DNA of 64,000 nucleotides from Microvirga ossetica. GTDB taxonomy: Bacteria; Pseudomonadota; Alphaproteobacteria; Rhizobiales; Beijerinckiaceae. The stretch spans positions 2,947,501 to 3,011,500 of the forward strand of contig NZ_CP016616.1 of the NCBI RefSeq assembly GCF_002741015.1. Direction: 5' to 3'. Of the stretch, positions 24,546 through 34,517 are shown one piece after another (position 1 is the stretch's first letter; the number at the start of each line of letters is the position of its first letter). The position numbers and the translations under genes are program-made. Below the pieces are notes generated by a model that saw only the letters and a program-made list of their open reading frames with translations, ran no database searches and was not told the origin of the DNA.

Positions 24546-24655
24546 CTTGGTGGAGCTGAGGGGAATCGAACCCCTGACCTCTGCAGTGCGATTGCAGCGC
24601 TCTCCCATCTGAGCTACAGCCCCGGTCGATTCCATCGAACCAAGCGGCGGAAGTT
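24546..24655. repeat. right 110-bp direct repeat (att site)
   Basis: Identical to 4478-4587. The sequence to its right is chromosomal and should hold the native promoter of the tRNA. Confidence 0.93.
24548..24623 (-). tRNA. tRNA-Ala, anticodon CGC (right copy)
   Basis: Same 76-nt sequence as the left copy, with encoded CCA. Because the gene reads leftward, its natural upstream region lies at 24656-24805, so this is likely the copy under the native promoter. Confidence 0.95.
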
Positions 24656-24805
24656 TTAGGCTTCCCGGCTTTGGTCTGTCAATCGGCGGTGGAAGGCAAT
24701 CGGGAGGCGGTGGGTTCGGGAGAGCGGGCGTCACCGGTAAGGCCAGGGTTGTTCAGTCCCGCTTCAATCGTTACATGAGCAAAGCCGATCCCTGACAGGT
24801 TCCCT

Positions 24806-25096
24806 ATGCGCGCGCTCCTCAATGTCATCCTGCTGGCCCTGCAGCTCTATACCTACCTCATCGTCGCCTCGGCGATCCTGAGCTGGCTGGTCGCCTTCAA
24901 CGTGGTCAACACCCGCAACAATTTCGTCCGCTCGATCTGGAATTTCCTGGATGCGGTGACGGAGCCGGCCTTGCGGCCGATCCGCAGCATCCTGCCCAAT
25001 CTCGGCGGGGTCGACATCTCGCCCATCATCCTGATTTTGCTCATCATCTTCATCCAGAATCTGATCGTAGACTACCTGATGCCGATCGCCTTCTAA
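24806..25096 (+). CDS. YggT family membrane protein
   Basis: 96 residues with two hydrophobic segments (about 5-30, [28 protein letters not shown], and 70-92) joined by the conserved [23 protein letters not shown] loop. This is the YggT family, small inner-membrane proteins linked to cation homeostasis and cell division in other bacteria. It is 4 bp upstream of the YggU gene, a common pairing. Start ATG 24806 has ggttccct upstream. Confidence 0.9.
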   Translation: MRALLNVILLALQLYTYLIVASAILSWLVAFNVVNTRNNFVRSIWNFLDAVTEPALRPIRSILPNLGGVDISPIILILLIIFIQNLIVDYLMPIAF

Positions 25097-25100
25097 GCGG

Positions 25101-25427
25101 ATGGAGACTTCGGCCTGGCGCGTCCGCCCCGATGGGCTCGAGGTCCGGGTGCGCGTGACGCCGCGCGGCGGGCGGGATGCCATCGACGGGGTCGAGACCC
25201 TCTCTGACGGCAGGCCGGTCTTGAAGGTCCGCGTCAGGGCCGTGCCGGAGGACGGGGCGGCGAACGAGGGCGTGCGGCGGCTCCTGGCCAAGGCGTTGAA
25301 GGTTCCGGCCTCGGCGGTGAGCCTGGAGGCGGGCGCCACGGCTCGGCTGAAGATATTTTCGATTTCGGGCGAAGGCGGCATGCTGGCCGCCGCCCTCGCC
25401 AAATTGACAGGACGAGAGAGCCCATGA
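25101..25427 (+). CDS. DUF167 (YggU) family protein
   Basis: 108 residues. [42 protein letters not shown] and [13 protein letters not shown] are the usual DUF167 stretches, with the GAAN motif at the start of a helix. The family has a small alpha/beta fold and unknown function. It is probably cotranscribed with yggT and overlaps folD by 4 bp (ATGA). Confidence 0.92.
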   Translation: METSAWRVRPDGLEVRVRVTPRGGRDAIDGVETLSDGRPVLKVRVRAVPEDGAANEGVRRLLAKALKVPASAVSLEAGATARLKIFSISGEGGMLAAALAKLTGRESP

Positions 25428-26335
25428 GCGCCACGATCATCGATGGAAAAGCCTATGCCGCAGGCCTGCGCTCCCGCATCGCCGGGGCGGTCCAAGCGCT
25501 GGCGGGGCAGGGCGTGACGCCGGGCCTCGCCGTCGTCATCGTTGGCGAAGATCCGGCGAGCCAGCTCTACGTGAAGAACAAGGCGCGCCAGACCGTCGAA
25601 ATCGGCATGCGCTCCTTCGAGCACACGCTGCCGGCCTCCACAGGCGAGGCGGAGCTTTTGGATCTCGTCGCTCGGCTCAATGCCGATCCGGCGGTCGACG
25701 GCATTCTCGTGCAATTGCCGCTGCCGAAGCAGATCGATGCACAGAAGGTGATCGAGGCCATCGATCCGGCGAAGGACGTGGACGGCTTCCACCCGATCAA
25801 TGCCGGGCGGCTCATGACCGGCGTGCCGGGGCTCGTCTCCTGCACGCCGTTAGGCTGCCTGCTGCTGGCGCAGTCTGTGCGGCGCGATCTTGCTGGGCTC
25901 AACGCCGTGGTGGTCGGGCGCTCCAACATCGTCGGCAAGCCGATGGCGCACCTCCTCATCGCCCAGAGCTGCACGGTGACGGTGGCCCATTCCAGGACGA
26001 AGGATCTGGCCGATGTCTGCCGCAGCGCCGATCTTCTCGTCGCCGCCGTGGGGCGGCCCGAGATGGTGCGCGGCGACTGGGTCAAGCCCGGCGCCATCGT
26101 GATCGACGTGGGCATCAACCGCGTGCCGAACCCGGCCGCCGGCGAGGGCAAGACCAAGGTGGTCGGCGACGTGGCTTATGCGGAAGCGGCCAGGGTCGCT
26201 TCCGCCATCACGCCGGTGCCAGGCGGTGTCGGCCCGATGACCATCGCCTGCCTTTTGCGCAACACGCTCGAGGCGGCTTGCCTCCGGCGCGGGCTCACGA
26301 TGCCGGCGGTGGATTTTGCGGCATCAGCGGGATGA
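25424..26335 (+). CDS. folD: methylenetetrahydrofolate dehydrogenase/cyclohydrolase FolD
   Basis: 303 residues. The enzyme oxidises 5,10-methylene-THF to methenyl-THF with NADP and hydrolyses it to 10-formyl-THF in the cytosol. Seen are [14 protein letters not shown] with the catalytic Lys of the YxxxK motif near residue 50, the [11 protein letters not shown] substrate loop, the CTPLGCLLL motif, the [14 protein letters not shown] nucleotide loop near 165 and [19 protein letters not shown] at the end. Full length. It ends a three-gene run with yggT and yggU. Confidence 0.97.
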   Translation: MSATIIDGKAYAAGLRSRIAGAVQALAGQGVTPGLAVVIVGEDPASQLYVKNKARQTVEIGMRSFEHTLPASTGEAELLDLVARLNADPAVDGILVQLPLPKQIDAQKVIEAIDPAKDVDGFHPINAGRLMTGVPGLVSCTPLGCLLLAQSVRRDLAGLNAVVVGRSNIVGKPMAHLLIAQSCTVTVAHSRTKDLADVCRSADLLVAAVGRPEMVRGDWVKPGAIVIDVGINRVPNPAAGEGKTKVVGDVAYAEAARVASAITPVPGGVGPMTIACLLRNTLEAACLRRGLTMPAVDFAASAG

Positions 26336-26394
26336 ATCCAGCTCTTAGCCTCAAAGGTAGCAAGATGTCATGAAGAACAGGCGCAGCGCTGCCG

Positions 26395-26590
26395 CAGCTT
26401 CACCTCTCCCCAGTGGGGAGAGGTGAAGCTGCGACGGTGAGGGGGTACGCGTTATCCGGATAGACCTGTAACCCCTCACCCGCGCCTCCGGCGCGACCTC
26501 TCCCACAAGGAGAGGTGGGTCAGCGCCACACTTTGACAGGTGATCGCTCACAGCCCCACCCTTGACCCCTCCTCACAAGGGGGAGGGGAG
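26395..26590. repeat. cluster of palindromic intergenic repeats
   Basis: Three palindromes of the same type: 26401-26425 (CACCTCTCCCC/GGGGAGAGGTG), 26496-26520 (ACCTCTCCCAC...GAGAGGTGGGT) and 26566-26590 (CCCCTCCTCAC...GGGAGGGGAG). Related units lie at 32778-32798, 34540-34563, 56605-56632, 56732-56754, 63019-63039 and 63124-63144. They look like REP-type elements between convergent or separate genes and may act as terminators. Confidence 0.7.
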
Positions 26591-26609
26591 ATGCGCTTTC
26601 ACAGCCTGA

Positions 26610-27284
26610 TCAATTCGCCGCGAAGCAGTAGAACAGGCCGGCGCCGCCGGTGCCGCGCAGGGCATCCTGGCTGCATCCGCCGCGGGTCGCGTGCGACGAG
26701 TTCCAGGACTTGGCCGGCGCCGAGTCGTCCGTGCCCATGCGGTCGTGGTGGCCCGTCATGGCCGCTCCCTCCGTGCCGCTCTTCGTCCAGTTGCCGCAGG
26801 TCATGTCCTGGTTGCCGGCAAAGGTCGTGCCGTCGGGTTGCGAGCCGGTGAGGATGTCGTGCTGGTTGGGCTGGTCGCCGCGGCCCTTCACCATCTCGCC
26901 CTTCTCGGTGATCGCCGTCTGCTTGGTGAGGTTGTTGTTAGGCCCATGCAGATCCGCGACATCCTTCGCGACGACCATGCCCTTGGCGTTCTGCCACGGC
27001 CCGCGCCCGATGCGGTCCTTGGCGTTGACGGCCGTCGCGCCGCCCGCAGCTTGCGTGGAGAGATAGGCGCGCCACATCTTGCCGCGAATGCCGGCGGCTT
27101 CGGCCAGGGTCTGACAATGCCGGTCCGCGCCCTCGAGGCCGCCGAGATCCGCGCCTTTGCCGGAGCCGGCGCTGGTGACGAAGAACGTCATGTCCTGGGC
27201 GCTCTGGGCTCGAGCGGCACCCATGGGAGCGAGCGTCATCAGGCCGATGGCGGCGATAAGCGATAGGCTGTCGGTTCCACGCAT
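26610..27284 (-). CDS. exported lectin-like protein
   Basis: 224 residues with a signal peptide (LIAAIGLMTLAPMGAARAQ, cut near residue 27). The mature part begins MTFFVTSAGSGKGADLGGL and holds HCQTLAEAAG, WRAYLST and a C-terminal CFAAN. Cysteines near HCQTL, MTCGNW, GGCSQD and FYCFA suggest two disulfides. The pattern is of collagen NC10/endostatin- or lectin-like bacterial exported proteins. Start ATG 27284 is chosen because aaggaggaaac lies right before it; the open frame upstream is chance. Function unknown. Confidence 0.75.
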   Translation of the reverse strand: MRGTDSLSLIAAIGLMTLAPMGAARAQSAQDMTFFVTSAGSGKGADLGGLEGADRHCQTLAEAAGIRGKMWRAYLSTQAAGGATAVNAKDRIGRGPWQNAKGMVVAKDVADLHGPNNNLTKQTAITEKGEMVKGRGDQPNQHDILTGSQPDGTTFAGNQDMTCGNWTKSGTEGAAMTGHHDRMGTDDSAPAKSWNSSHATRGGCSQDALRGTGGAGLFYCFAAN

Positions 27285-27412
27285 TGTTTCCTCCTTGGTG
27301 ACGTCATGACCGTCCTTGTTCGAGACGGACGGTTCTACAGACGGTTCCGCAAGGACGATCATTCCATCCTCACGGCGTTTTGAAGGCGTGCAGGCGTGAA
27401 TTCCTAGGGGCC

Positions 27413-28300
27413 TCACACCTCCTTGCGCAGGTGCTCCACCAGTTGCCGCGCGGAAGGCGGGAGGTCCTTCAAGGACCGGATGCACAGGGTCAGGTCGCGG
27501 GCGGCCCAGGGATCCTCCAGATCGACTGCGGCGATGGCGGCCGTGCGGGCAGTACGGCGGGCGGTGGTTTCCGGCACGATGCCGAGGCCCACGCCGGCCT
27601 CCACCATGCGGCAGACGGCATCGAAGCTGCGCAGCTGCACTCTCAGGCGGATCGGCTTGCCGATGCGCGTCGCCTTGCCGGCGAGAAAGCGCTGGAGAGC
27701 GCTCGCCCGGTCGAGGCCGACGAAATCGTGCTCTAGCACCTCGGCGAAGGCAATGCTCGCTTTGGCGGCGAGGGGATGGCCTTGCGGGACCACGAGGACG
27801 AAGCGGTCGCTGCGGAACGGATAGGTCTCGAGCCGCCCTGTATCGACCGTGCCCGCCACGATGCCGAGATCGCCGACGCCCTCCGCGATCAGGCCGACGA
27901 TCTCGTCGCTGAGGCGCTCCTCCAGATCGATCGAGACCTGCGGGTGGCCGGCGAGAAACGAGCCCAGCGCCTCGGGCAGGAACTCGGTCAGCGCATTGGT
28001 GTTGGACAGAATCCGGATCTGGCCGGTCAGCCCGCCCGTATAGGAGCCGAGATCCTCGCGCAGACGCTCGGCTTGGGCCAGCATGGCGCGGGCATGCTGC
28101 AGCAGGGTGCGGCCGGCCGGTGTCGGCGTCACGCCCTGGCGGTTGCGCAGGAGGAGGGGCGCACCGAGCGACTTCTCCATGTTGCGGATGCGGGTGCTCG
28201 CGGCGGCGAGCGCCAGATGGGCCCGCTCGGCGCCGTGGGTGATGCTTCCGGCCTCCACCACATGCCGGAAGAGGCTTAAGTCGGTCAGATCGAATTGCAT
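27413..28300 (-). CDS. LysR family transcriptional regulator
   Basis: 295 residues from ATG 28300. The N-terminal winged helix (about 1-60) reads FRHVVEAGSITHGAERAHLALAAASTRIRNME, typical of LysR. The effector domain (about 90-290) has GQIRILSNTNALTEFLP and VEAGVGLGIVPE. The regulator is divergent from sdhC with about 200 bp between; the target could be sdh or an unlinked transport gene. The upstream open frame to 28444 has no ribosome site and is not used here. Confidence 0.93.
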   Translation of the reverse strand: MQFDLTDLSLFRHVVEAGSITHGAERAHLALAAASTRIRNMEKSLGAPLLLRNRQGVTPTPAGRTLLQHARAMLAQAERLREDLGSYTGGLTGQIRILSNTNALTEFLPEALGSFLAGHPQVSIDLEERLSDEIVGLIAEGVGDLGIVAGTVDTGRLETYPFRSDRFVLVVPQGHPLAAKASIAFAEVLEHDFVGLDRASALQRFLAGKATRIGKPIRLRVQLRSFDAVCRMVEAGVGLGIVPETTARRTARTAAIAAVDLEDPWAARDLTLCIRSLKDLPPSARQLVEHLRKEV

Positions 28301-28503
28301 AGGCTTCCTTCGTCGTTCGCGAAGGTAGATAAGAATAATTAAAAATTGCGCGGTAAGCGAGCCCAGAGGTATCTTCGCGGCTGACGAAGTGTGTCCTGTT
28401 GTTACCACCTTGGGCAGAAGGCGCATTGCGGTGTCGGCGCGCATCCGATACGAACCGTTCCAAACTACGGGCGACCCTTCGTCGCCGACCAGGAGTGAAC
28501 ATC

Positions 28504-28899
28504 ATGGCTGAGGCGAAAGTGGCCCCGAGGCCCCTGTCCCCGCATCTTCAGGTCTACAAGTGGAGCTGGACGATGGCGATGTCCGTCGTCCACCGTCTCA
28601 CGGGCATCGCGCTGTATGGCGGCATCGCGCTTTTCGCCATCTGGCTCGTGGCTCTCGCCTCCGGGCCTTCGGCTTTTGATGCCGTGCAATGGTTCTTCGG
28701 CTCGCCCATCGGCTACCTGATCCTGTTCGGCTACACTTGGATCCTGATGCACCACATGCTCGGCGGCGTGCGTCACTTGGTTTGGGATTTCGGCTATGGC
28801 ATGGAGCCGGATCAGCGCATCAACATGGCCCGCTTCACCCTCATCGGCTCGGTCGCTCTCACGCTGGCGATCTGGGTCGTCGCCTTCATCGCTTTCTAA
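28504..28899 (+). CDS. sdhC: succinate dehydrogenase cytochrome b556 subunit
   Basis: 131 residues with three membrane helices. The N-terminal RPLSPHLQVYKWSWTMAMSV and SVVHRLTGIALYGG are family signatures; a histidine in HHMLGGVRHLVWD serves as axial haem ligand. It anchors SdhAB in the inner membrane and passes electrons to ubiquinone. First gene of sdhCDAB, 12 bp before sdhD. Start ATG 28504 has aggagtgaacatc upstream. Confidence 0.96.
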   Translation: MAEAKVAPRPLSPHLQVYKWSWTMAMSVVHRLTGIALYGGIALFAIWLVALASGPSAFDAVQWFFGSPIGYLILFGYTWILMHHMLGGVRHLVWDFGYGMEPDQRINMARFTLIGSVALTLAIWVVAFIAF

Positions 28900-28911
28900 A
28901 GGAGACCGGAC

Positions 28912-29331
28912 ATGGCCGACAACAGGGCTGACACCCGCGTTTCCATGCGCACCCCGCTCGCCCGCGTGAAGGGCCTCGGCGCCGCCGGGCACGGTGTCGA
29001 ACATTGGTGGATCCACCGCATGACGGCGGTGTCGAACGTCCCCCTCATCATCGCTTTCGTGATCATCGTCGCGGCGCTCGCCAGCTCTCCCTCCTATCAG
29101 GAGGCCGTCGCCATCATCTCGCATCCGCTCGTCGCGATCATCCTGCTCCTCGCAGTCATCTCGGTCACGAACCACATGCGGCTGGGCATGCAGATCGTCA
29201 TCGAGGACTACGTGCACGACAAGGGCTACAAGATCGCTGCCGTCATCGCGAACAATTTCTATGCCGTGATCATTGGAGTGGCCTGCCTCTACGCCATTCT
29301 CAAGGTCAGCCTCGGCCGCATCCTGGTTTAA
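28912..29331 (+). CDS. sdhD: succinate dehydrogenase hydrophobic membrane anchor subunit
   Basis: 139 residues. [17 protein letters not shown] is the usual SdhD start, followed by [15 protein letters not shown] and three membrane segments; [18 protein letters not shown] carries the haem/quinone-side residues. Ribosome site aaggagaccggac. It forms the quinone site with SdhC. Confidence 0.96.
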   Translation: MADNRADTRVSMRTPLARVKGLGAAGHGVEHWWIHRMTAVSNVPLIIAFVIIVAALASSPSYQEAVAIISHPLVAIILLLAVISVTNHMRLGMQIVIEDYVHDKGYKIAAVIANNFYAVIIGVACLYAILKVSLGRILV

Positions 29332-29342
29332 GGAATTCACTC

Positions 29343-31166
29343 ATGGCTCAAGCAACGAATGGCGCCGTCGTCAACGGCAAGGCCTACACCATCGTCGACC
29401 ACACCTTCGACGTGGTGATCGTGGGCGCGGGCGGCGCGGGTCTTCGCGCCACCGTCGGCTGTAGCCAGGCCGGCCTTCGCACCGCCTGCATTACCAAGGT
29501 GTTCCCGACCCGCTCGCACACGGTGGCCGCGCAGGGCGGCATCTCCGCCTCGCTCGGCAATATGGGTCCGGACGATTGGCGCTGGCACATGTACGACACC
29601 GTGAAGGGTTCGGACTGGCTCGGCGACCAGGACGCCATCGAGTATCTCGTGCGCAATGCGCCCGCCGCCGTCTACGAGCTCGAGCACTGGGGCGTTCCCT
29701 TCTCGCGCACGGAAGAGGGCAAGATCTACCAGCGTCCCTTCGGCGGCATGACCACCGATTTCGGCAAGGGCACCGCGCAGCGCACCTGCGCCGCCGCCGA
29801 CCGCACGGGCCATGCGATCCTGCACACGCTGTACGGTCAGGCGGTTCGCAACCAGACCAATTTCTTCATCGAGTATTTCGCCCTCGACCTGATGATGGAC
29901 TCGGATGGCCGCTGCATCGGCGTCGTGGCATTGAACCAGTCGACCGGCGAGATCCACCGCTTCCGCGCCCATATGACGATCCTCGCCACCGGCGGCTACG
30001 GACGCGCCTATTTCTCCGCCACCTCGGCCCATACCTGCACAGGCGACGGCAACGCCATGGTGCTGCGCGCAGGCCTCCCCCTGCAGGACATGGAGTTCGT
30101 GCAGTTCCACCCCACCGGCATCTACGGTTCGGGCTGCCTCATCACCGAGGGCGCGCGCGGCGAGGGCGGCTATCTGACCAACTCGGAAGGCGAGCGCTTC
30201 ATGGAGCGCTATGCTCCTTCGGCCAAGGACCTCGCCTCCCGCGACGTGGTCTCGCGCGCCATGACCATGGAGATCCGCGCCGGTCGCGGCGTCGGCAAGA
30301 ACAAGGATCACATCTATCTCCACCTCGACCACCTCGACCCGAAGATACTGCACGAGCGCCTGCCCGGCATCTCGGAGAGCGCGAAGATCTTTGCGGGCGT
30401 CGACGTGACGAAGGAGCCGATCCCGGTCCTGCCGACCGTCCACTACAACATGGGCGGCATCCCGACGAACTATCACGGCGAAGTGCTGACCCTGAAGAAC
30501 GGCAACCCGGACACGGTGGTGCCGGGCCTGATGGCGCTCGGAGAGGCCGCCTGCGTCTCCGTGCACGGCGCGAACCGCCTCGGCTCGAACTCGCTCATCG
30601 ATCTCGTGGTGTTCGGCCGCGCGGCGGGTCTTCGCTGCGCCGAGATCCTGGAGCCGAATGCGCGCCATGCTGACCTGTCGAAGAGCGCCGACGAGCTCGC
30701 GCTCTCGCGCCTCGACAAGTTCCGCTATGCCAACGGCTCGACCACGACCGCCGATCTGCGCCTGCAGATGCAGAAGACCATGCAGAACAACTGCGCGGTG
30801 TTCCGCACCGGCGAGGTTCTGGACGAGGGCAAGAGGCTCATCCACGACGTCTGGAGCGCGGCCGCCGACATCAAGGTCACGGACCGCTCGCTGATCTGGA
30901 ACACCGACCTTCTCGAGACGCTTGAATTCGACAACCTGATCGGACAGGCCGTCGTCACCATGGAAGGTGCCGCGAACCGTCAGGAATCCCGCGGCGCCCA
31001 TGCCCGCGAGGATTTTTCCGAGCGCGACGACAAGAACTGGATGAAGCACACCCTCGCCTGGCTCGACGACACCTCGCACAAGGTGACCCTCGATTACCGC
31101 CCGGTGCACACCTACACCATGTCGAACGACATCCAGTACATCGAGCCGAAGGCTCGCGTGTACTAA
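29343..31166 (+). CDS. sdhA: succinate dehydrogenase flavoprotein subunit
   Basis: 607 residues, the normal size. The FAD-binding motif [16 protein letters not shown] is near residue 20, and the flavinylated histidine is in [11 protein letters not shown]. Catalytic regions [21 protein letters not shown] and the C-terminal block [21 protein letters not shown] are present. It oxidises succinate to fumarate. Cotranscribed with sdhCD and sdhB; the start ATG 29343 follows aaggaattcactc. Confidence 0.98.
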   Translation: MAQATNGAVVNGKAYTIVDHTFDVVIVGAGGAGLRATVGCSQAGLRTACITKVFPTRSHTVAAQGGISASLGNMGPDDWRWHMYDTVKGSDWLGDQDAIEYLVRNAPAAVYELEHWGVPFSRTEEGKIYQRPFGGMTTDFGKGTAQRTCAAADRTGHAILHTLYGQAVRNQTNFFIEYFALDLMMDSDGRCIGVVALNQSTGEIHRFRAHMTILATGGYGRAYFSATSAHTCTGDGNAMVLRAGLPLQDMEFVQFHPTGIYGSGCLITEGARGEGGYLTNSEGERFMERYAPSAKDLASRDVVSRAMTMEIRAGRGVGKNKDHIYLHLDHLDPKILHERLPGISESAKIFAGVDVTKEPIPVLPTVHYNMGGIPTNYHGEVLTLKNGNPDTVVPGLMALGEAACVSVHGANRLGSNSLIDLVVFGRAAGLRCAEILEPNARHADLSKSADELALSRLDKFRYANGSTTTADLRLQMQKTMQNNCAVFRTGEVLDEGKRLIHDVWSAAADIKVTDRSLIWNTDLLETLEFDNLIGQAVVTMEGAANRQESRGAHAREDFSERDDKNWMKHTLAWLDDTSHKVTLDYRPVHTYTMSNDIQYIEPKARVY

Positions 31167-31180
31167 GGAAGACGAAAACG

Positions 31181-31963
31181 ATGGCTCAATTTCAACTTCC
31201 CAAGAATTCCCGCTACACCGAAGGCAAGGCCTGGCCGAAGCCGGCGGGCGCCTCCAATGTCCAGGAGTTCCGCATCTATCGCTGGAACCCGGATGACGGG
31301 CAGAACCCGCGCATCGACACCTATTATGTCGACCGGGACGATTGCGGCCCGATGGTTCTCGACGCGCTGCTCTGGATCAAGAACAACGTCGACGCGACGC
31401 TGGTCTTCCGCCGCTCCTGCCGCGAGGGCATCTGCGGCTCCTGCGCCATGAACATCATGGGCGGCAACACTCTGGCGTGCACGCTCGGCATCGACGATTG
31501 CGGCTCGGGCTCGATCAAGATCTATCCGCTGCCGCACATGCCGGTGCTGAAGGATCTGGTGCCGGACCTGACGAGCTTCTTCGCCCAGCACGCCTCCGTC
31601 GAGCCCTGGCTCCAGACCGAGACGCCGGCGCCCGAGACCGAGTGGCGCCAGACGCCGGAGGAGCGCTCCAAGCTCGACGGGCTCTACGAGTGCATTCTCT
31701 GCGCCTGCTGCACCACCTCCTGCCCGAGCTATTGGTGGAACGGCGACCGGTTCCTGGGCCCCGCGGCGCTGCTCCAGGCCTATCGCTGGCTCATCGACAG
31801 CCGTGACGAGGCCACCGGCGAGCGCCTCGACTACCTGCACGATCCGTTCCGGCTCTATCGCTGCCACACGATCATGAACTGCGCCAACACCTGCCCCAAG
31901 GGGCTGAACCCGGCCAAGGCCATCGCCGAGATCAAGAAGATGATGATTGCGCGGGCCGTCTGA
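31181..31963 (+). CDS. sdhB: succinate dehydrogenase iron-sulfur subunit
   Basis: 260 residues. The 2Fe-2S ligands are in [13 protein letters not shown] with a further Cys; the 4Fe-4S and 3Fe-4S ligands are in [17 protein letters not shown] and [17 protein letters not shown]. It carries electrons from FAD to quinone. Last gene of the operon, followed by a strong terminator at 31987. Confidence 0.98.
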   Translation: MAQFQLPKNSRYTEGKAWPKPAGASNVQEFRIYRWNPDDGQNPRIDTYYVDRDDCGPMVLDALLWIKNNVDATLVFRRSCREGICGSCAMNIMGGNTLACTLGIDDCGSGSIKIYPLPHMPVLKDLVPDLTSFFAQHASVEPWLQTETPAPETEWRQTPEERSKLDGLYECILCACCTTSCPSYWWNGDRFLGPAALLQAYRWLIDSRDEATGERLDYLHDPFRLYRCHTIMNCANTCPKGLNPAKAIAEIKKMMIARAV

Positions 31964-31986
31964 GGCGTCCTCGCAACACTTTTATC

Positions 31987-32013
31987 AAAAGGCGCCTCTG
32001 GCGCCTTTTTTTG
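31987..32013 (+). terminator. intrinsic terminator of sdhCDAB
   Basis: AAAAGGCGCC-TCT-GGCGCC followed by seven T. A compact GC stem with a T run directly after sdhB. Confidence 0.92.
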
Positions 32014-32134
32014 TGAACGGCGATCCCATATGTCGAAACCGGAACATGATCGGCCTGGGTTCATATTCCTCCCGGTAACCTCAGGCAGATGCGAGCGACC
32101 GTCCTCAAGGGGCGGCATGAATTCGAGGACGACG

Positions 32135-32722
32135 ATGACGAGATCTCTCCGGTTGACGGGCGCGGTGCTCTGCTCCGCCCTGGCGCTTGGCGCCTGTTCC
32201 TCGACCCGCCTCGGCGGTCCCCCGATGCGCGGAGCCAACGCCGCGCCCATCGTCGAGGCGCCGCCGGTCGAGGCCGTTCCTTCCGGCCCCGTCGAGGCCG
32301 CCCCGCTGCCGCCCCTCGCCGGTGCGCCTCTGGCCACGGACCCGATGGCGCCGCCCGCAGGCGGAACCGACATCGCCGGCCTGCCGCCCGCTCCGCCGCC
32401 TCCGACCATCGGAGGACCGGCCCCTGCACCCGCTCCGGCCCCCTCGAGCCGCACCGCCATGGTCGGCAACTGGAGCGCCCAGACCTCCGGCGGAAGCTGC
32501 CGCATCCAGCTTTCGAGCTCTCCGTCGCTGGATCTCTACCGCGCCTCGGCCTCCGGCTGCTCGAACCAGGACCTGTCCAAGGTCAATGCCTGGGATTATC
32601 GCGACGGCGAGGTCTATCTCTACCAGACCGGCGGAGCGGTCGCCGCGCGCCTGCGCGGTTCCTCGTCCTCGCTGAGCGGCGTCCTCGCCAAGTCCGGCGC
32701 GCCTCTGTCGCTGGCGCGCTAG
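32135..32722 (+). CDS. Omp19-like lipoprotein with AprI/Inh inhibitor domain
   Basis: 195 residues from ATG 32135 (gaggacgacg upstream); ATG 32117 would add six residues. The signal ends in the lipobox LALGAC, so the protein is lipidated at Cys near residue 21. A proline/alanine-rich linker (about 25-110) leads to a C-terminal domain of about 90 residues: MVGNWSAQTSGGSCRIQL, CSNQDLSKVNAWDY, GEVYLYQTGGAVAARL. This matches the protease-inhibitor fold of Inh/AprI and the Brucella outer-membrane lipoprotein Omp19. Likely outer-membrane anchored. Confidence 0.85.
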   Translation: MTRSLRLTGAVLCSALALGACSSTRLGGPPMRGANAAPIVEAPPVEAVPSGPVEAAPLPPLAGAPLATDPMAPPAGGTDIAGLPPAPPPPTIGGPAPAPAPAPSSRTAMVGNWSAQTSGGSCRIQLSSSPSLDLYRASASGCSNQDLSKVNAWDYRDGEVYLYQTGGAVAARLRGSSSSLSGVLAKSGAPLSLAR

Positions 32723-32777
32723 AGTTCGAAACGCTGTTCTGTTGTTGAACAGAGCGGTCTAAAGGGTAGGCTCCTTT

Positions 32778-32798
32778 CCCTCCCCCTTGTGGGGAGGG
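32778..32798. repeat. palindromic intergenic repeat
   Basis: CCCTCCCCCTTGTGGGGAGGG, the same family as the units at 26395-26590. It lies between the Omp19-like gene and the IS4-type element. Confidence 0.6.
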
Positions 32799-32845
32799 CC
32801 AGGGTGGGGGTGCTGGCGCCTTACCTTGGTAGGCCATCGCTTACA

Positions 32846-34517
32846 CTTTCAATTACCCATAGATTTGCGCCCCAATCCTAGCGCCGAGTTCGATATCCAT
32901 CAGGCGGGATAGTCCTCTCCACATGACGGTGTTTCCTGGCGGAGGATCATGGCCACGGGCAAGGTAGCCGCCCATGCGGGCGATCTTAGTTAAATAGTAG
33001 GCGAGCGTCTTGCTCCGCAGCAGCACCTGGCCCTTGTCTCGCACCAGCTCGTCGAGCAGGTCCATTTCCAAGTCCGTCAAGGCCAGCCGCGGCGGCACGT
33101 CCGGAACAACACGATTGAGCATCGTCATCCAGAAGATCCGCCAGCTCAGGATGCAGTAGATGCTGAGCAGGTTCACCAGGCGCTCGGCCGTTCTCAGCTT
33201 GGTCTCCTCCGCTCGGCACCCGGACTTGAGGATCTTGTGGAACAGCTCGACCTTCCAGCGCATGGCGTACCAGTCGAGCATCTGGATCGCGTCCGCGCGG
33301 GATCGTACCGGCAGATCCGTGATCAGCTTCCAGTCGATCCGCGCCCGGTCTTTGGGTGGATGACGCTCCTGTGCGTGGATCACCGTCAGGCTCAGGGCTG
33401 GATAGCGCTTCTGCTTGCCGATCGGAGGCAGGATGTGGATCCGGCGGTATTTGAGCTCTACGGTGGCAAGGCTCACATCGCCTTTCGGGCTGCGAACTTC
33501 GACCTGATGCCGTCCTTTGACCTTCACCTCTGCCATCTCGTCCGCGATGGTGTGCTGGCCATCGCCCGCCAACCGATCCACGCAGGTTCGGACCAGGAAG
33601 TGCGTGCTCAGAGCCTGAGCCGTGCAGAAGAACTCGTCGATGTCGTTCTCCCGGTCGCCGATATGGATGCAGCGCTCAGGAGCACCGAACAGCGCCACGG
33701 ACTGCCTCATGCACTCCAGCCAGCGGATACTCTCCTTCTGATCGATGGGCACCCGGGTCGGGTTGATCTTGCGTTTGAGCGTCCGGGCGCCCTTGAACTG
33801 AGGCCTCGTCCAAAACTTGATCGCCGAAAGCCCCAGCGGCAGCCCATCCGCGGTCACAGCCAGGCAAGAGTGCATGAGCAGCCCGCAGACCGTGTGCATC
33901 CTGGAGCGACCTTCCTTGTCCCGGCCGCTGTTGACCCGGCGGGTCGCACCAATCCGTTCAGGCTGTGCTCTTTCGTAGGACAGTTCGGTTGTGTCCTGAA
34001 TGACCAAGATAGGGCCACCGAAGGCGGCAAAGCGGGTTCGGGTGGCTTGGAAATGGCCCTGAAGGATCTCATGGTCGGAAACTTTGGGATTGGACAGGAA
34101 GCGGTAGGCCGCTTTGGTGTTAGCCCAATCCTGGCAGGCCAGCGGAAGGCTGCCGCCAATGGCACCGGCCATGTGGGTCAGGAGCTTGCGCAGGCGCTGG
34201 CCGAGACGATTGTCCCGAAAGCGGCACCCAGCGAGTTCCTGATCGACCCAGGAAATAACATTGGCTGCCTCTCCCAGAGGATGCGTCGGAAGAGACGTCT
34301 TTGTCATGGCCCAGCTCCCGCGCCGCCTCGTGGGAGCGAATAGGAGGCCGTCCGGCGTATGCCCGGCGCGCAGAGATCAGCGAGATCACGGGAAAGCCGA
34401 GACAGAGCCCTGTCCATGGGACACCTCTCACAGATGAGGAGATGCTCACCAAGGAATCACGCTTGGTGCTGGTCAGGCAAGCACTGCTGCTAAGTCAGAA
34501 ATGTGGGTAATTGAAAG
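32846..34517 (-). mobile_element. IS4-family (Tn5/IS50-type) insertion sequence
   Basis: The ends are inverted repeats CTTTCAATTACCCA; the element is flanked by a 9-bp duplication TCGCTTACA (32837-32845 and 34518-34526). Nine bp is the length made by Tn5-like elements. The total is 1672 bp with one transposase gene. Its target lies between two units of the palindromic repeat. Confidence 0.93.
32853..34307 (-). CDS. IS4-family transposase, Tn5 type
   Basis: 484 residues. An N-terminal DNA-binding domain (GCRFRDNRLGQRLRKLL, DWANTKAAYRFLSNPKVS) as in Tn5 transposase is followed by an RNase H-like core: catalytic Asp in LVIQDTTELSY, Asp in HIGDRENDIDEFF and Glu in YAMRWKVELFHKILKSGC, the YREK-like box. 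A C-terminal dimerisation region ends the protein. The gene is full length and looks active. Confidence 0.95.
   Translation of the reverse strand: MTKTSLPTHPLGEAANVISWVDQELAGCRFRDNRLGQRLRKLLTHMAGAIGGSLPLACQDWANTKAAYRFLSNPKVSDHEILQGHFQATRTRFAAFGGPILVIQDTTELSYERAQPERIGATRRVNSGRDKEGRSRMHTVCGLLMHSCLAVTADGLPLGLSAIKFWTRPQFKGARTLKRKINPTRVPIDQKESIRWLECMRQSVALFGAPERCIHIGDRENDIDEFFCTAQALSTHFLVRTCVDRLAGDGQHTIADEMAEVKVKGRHQVEVRSPKGDVSLATVELKYRRIHILPPIGKQKRYPALSLTVIHAQERHPPKDRARIDWKLITDLPVRSRADAIQMLDWYAMRWKVELFHKILKSGCRAEETKLRTAERLVNLLSIYCILSWRIFWMTMLNRVVPDVPPRLALTDLEMDLLDELVRDKGQVLLRSKTLAYYLTKIARMGGYLARGHDPPPGNTVMWRGLSRLMDIELGARIGAQIYG

Larger units (their letters stand above)
4478..24655. mobile_element. 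integrative genomic island in tRNA-Ala(CGC), about 20 kb, with disabled integrase
   Basis: Two identical 110-bp direct repeats (4478-4587 and 24546-24655), each with a complete tRNA-Ala, bound a region that is more AT-rich than its flanks. It contains an integrase next to the right repeat, recombinases, phage-like genes and many small unknown genes. An integrase pointing inward beside one repeat is the classic tRNA-targeted island layout. No capsid, tail, portal or conjugation genes are recognisable, so it is a degenerate prophage or a satellite-like island rather than a complete phage. Later IS insertions (9723-14913 and 23077-24278) inflate its size. Confidence 0.9.

Noticed and set aside
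27285..28505. Upstream extension of the lectin-like gene frame
   Set aside because: It runs through the LysR gene in another frame; ATG 27284 with aaggaggaaac is the natural start.
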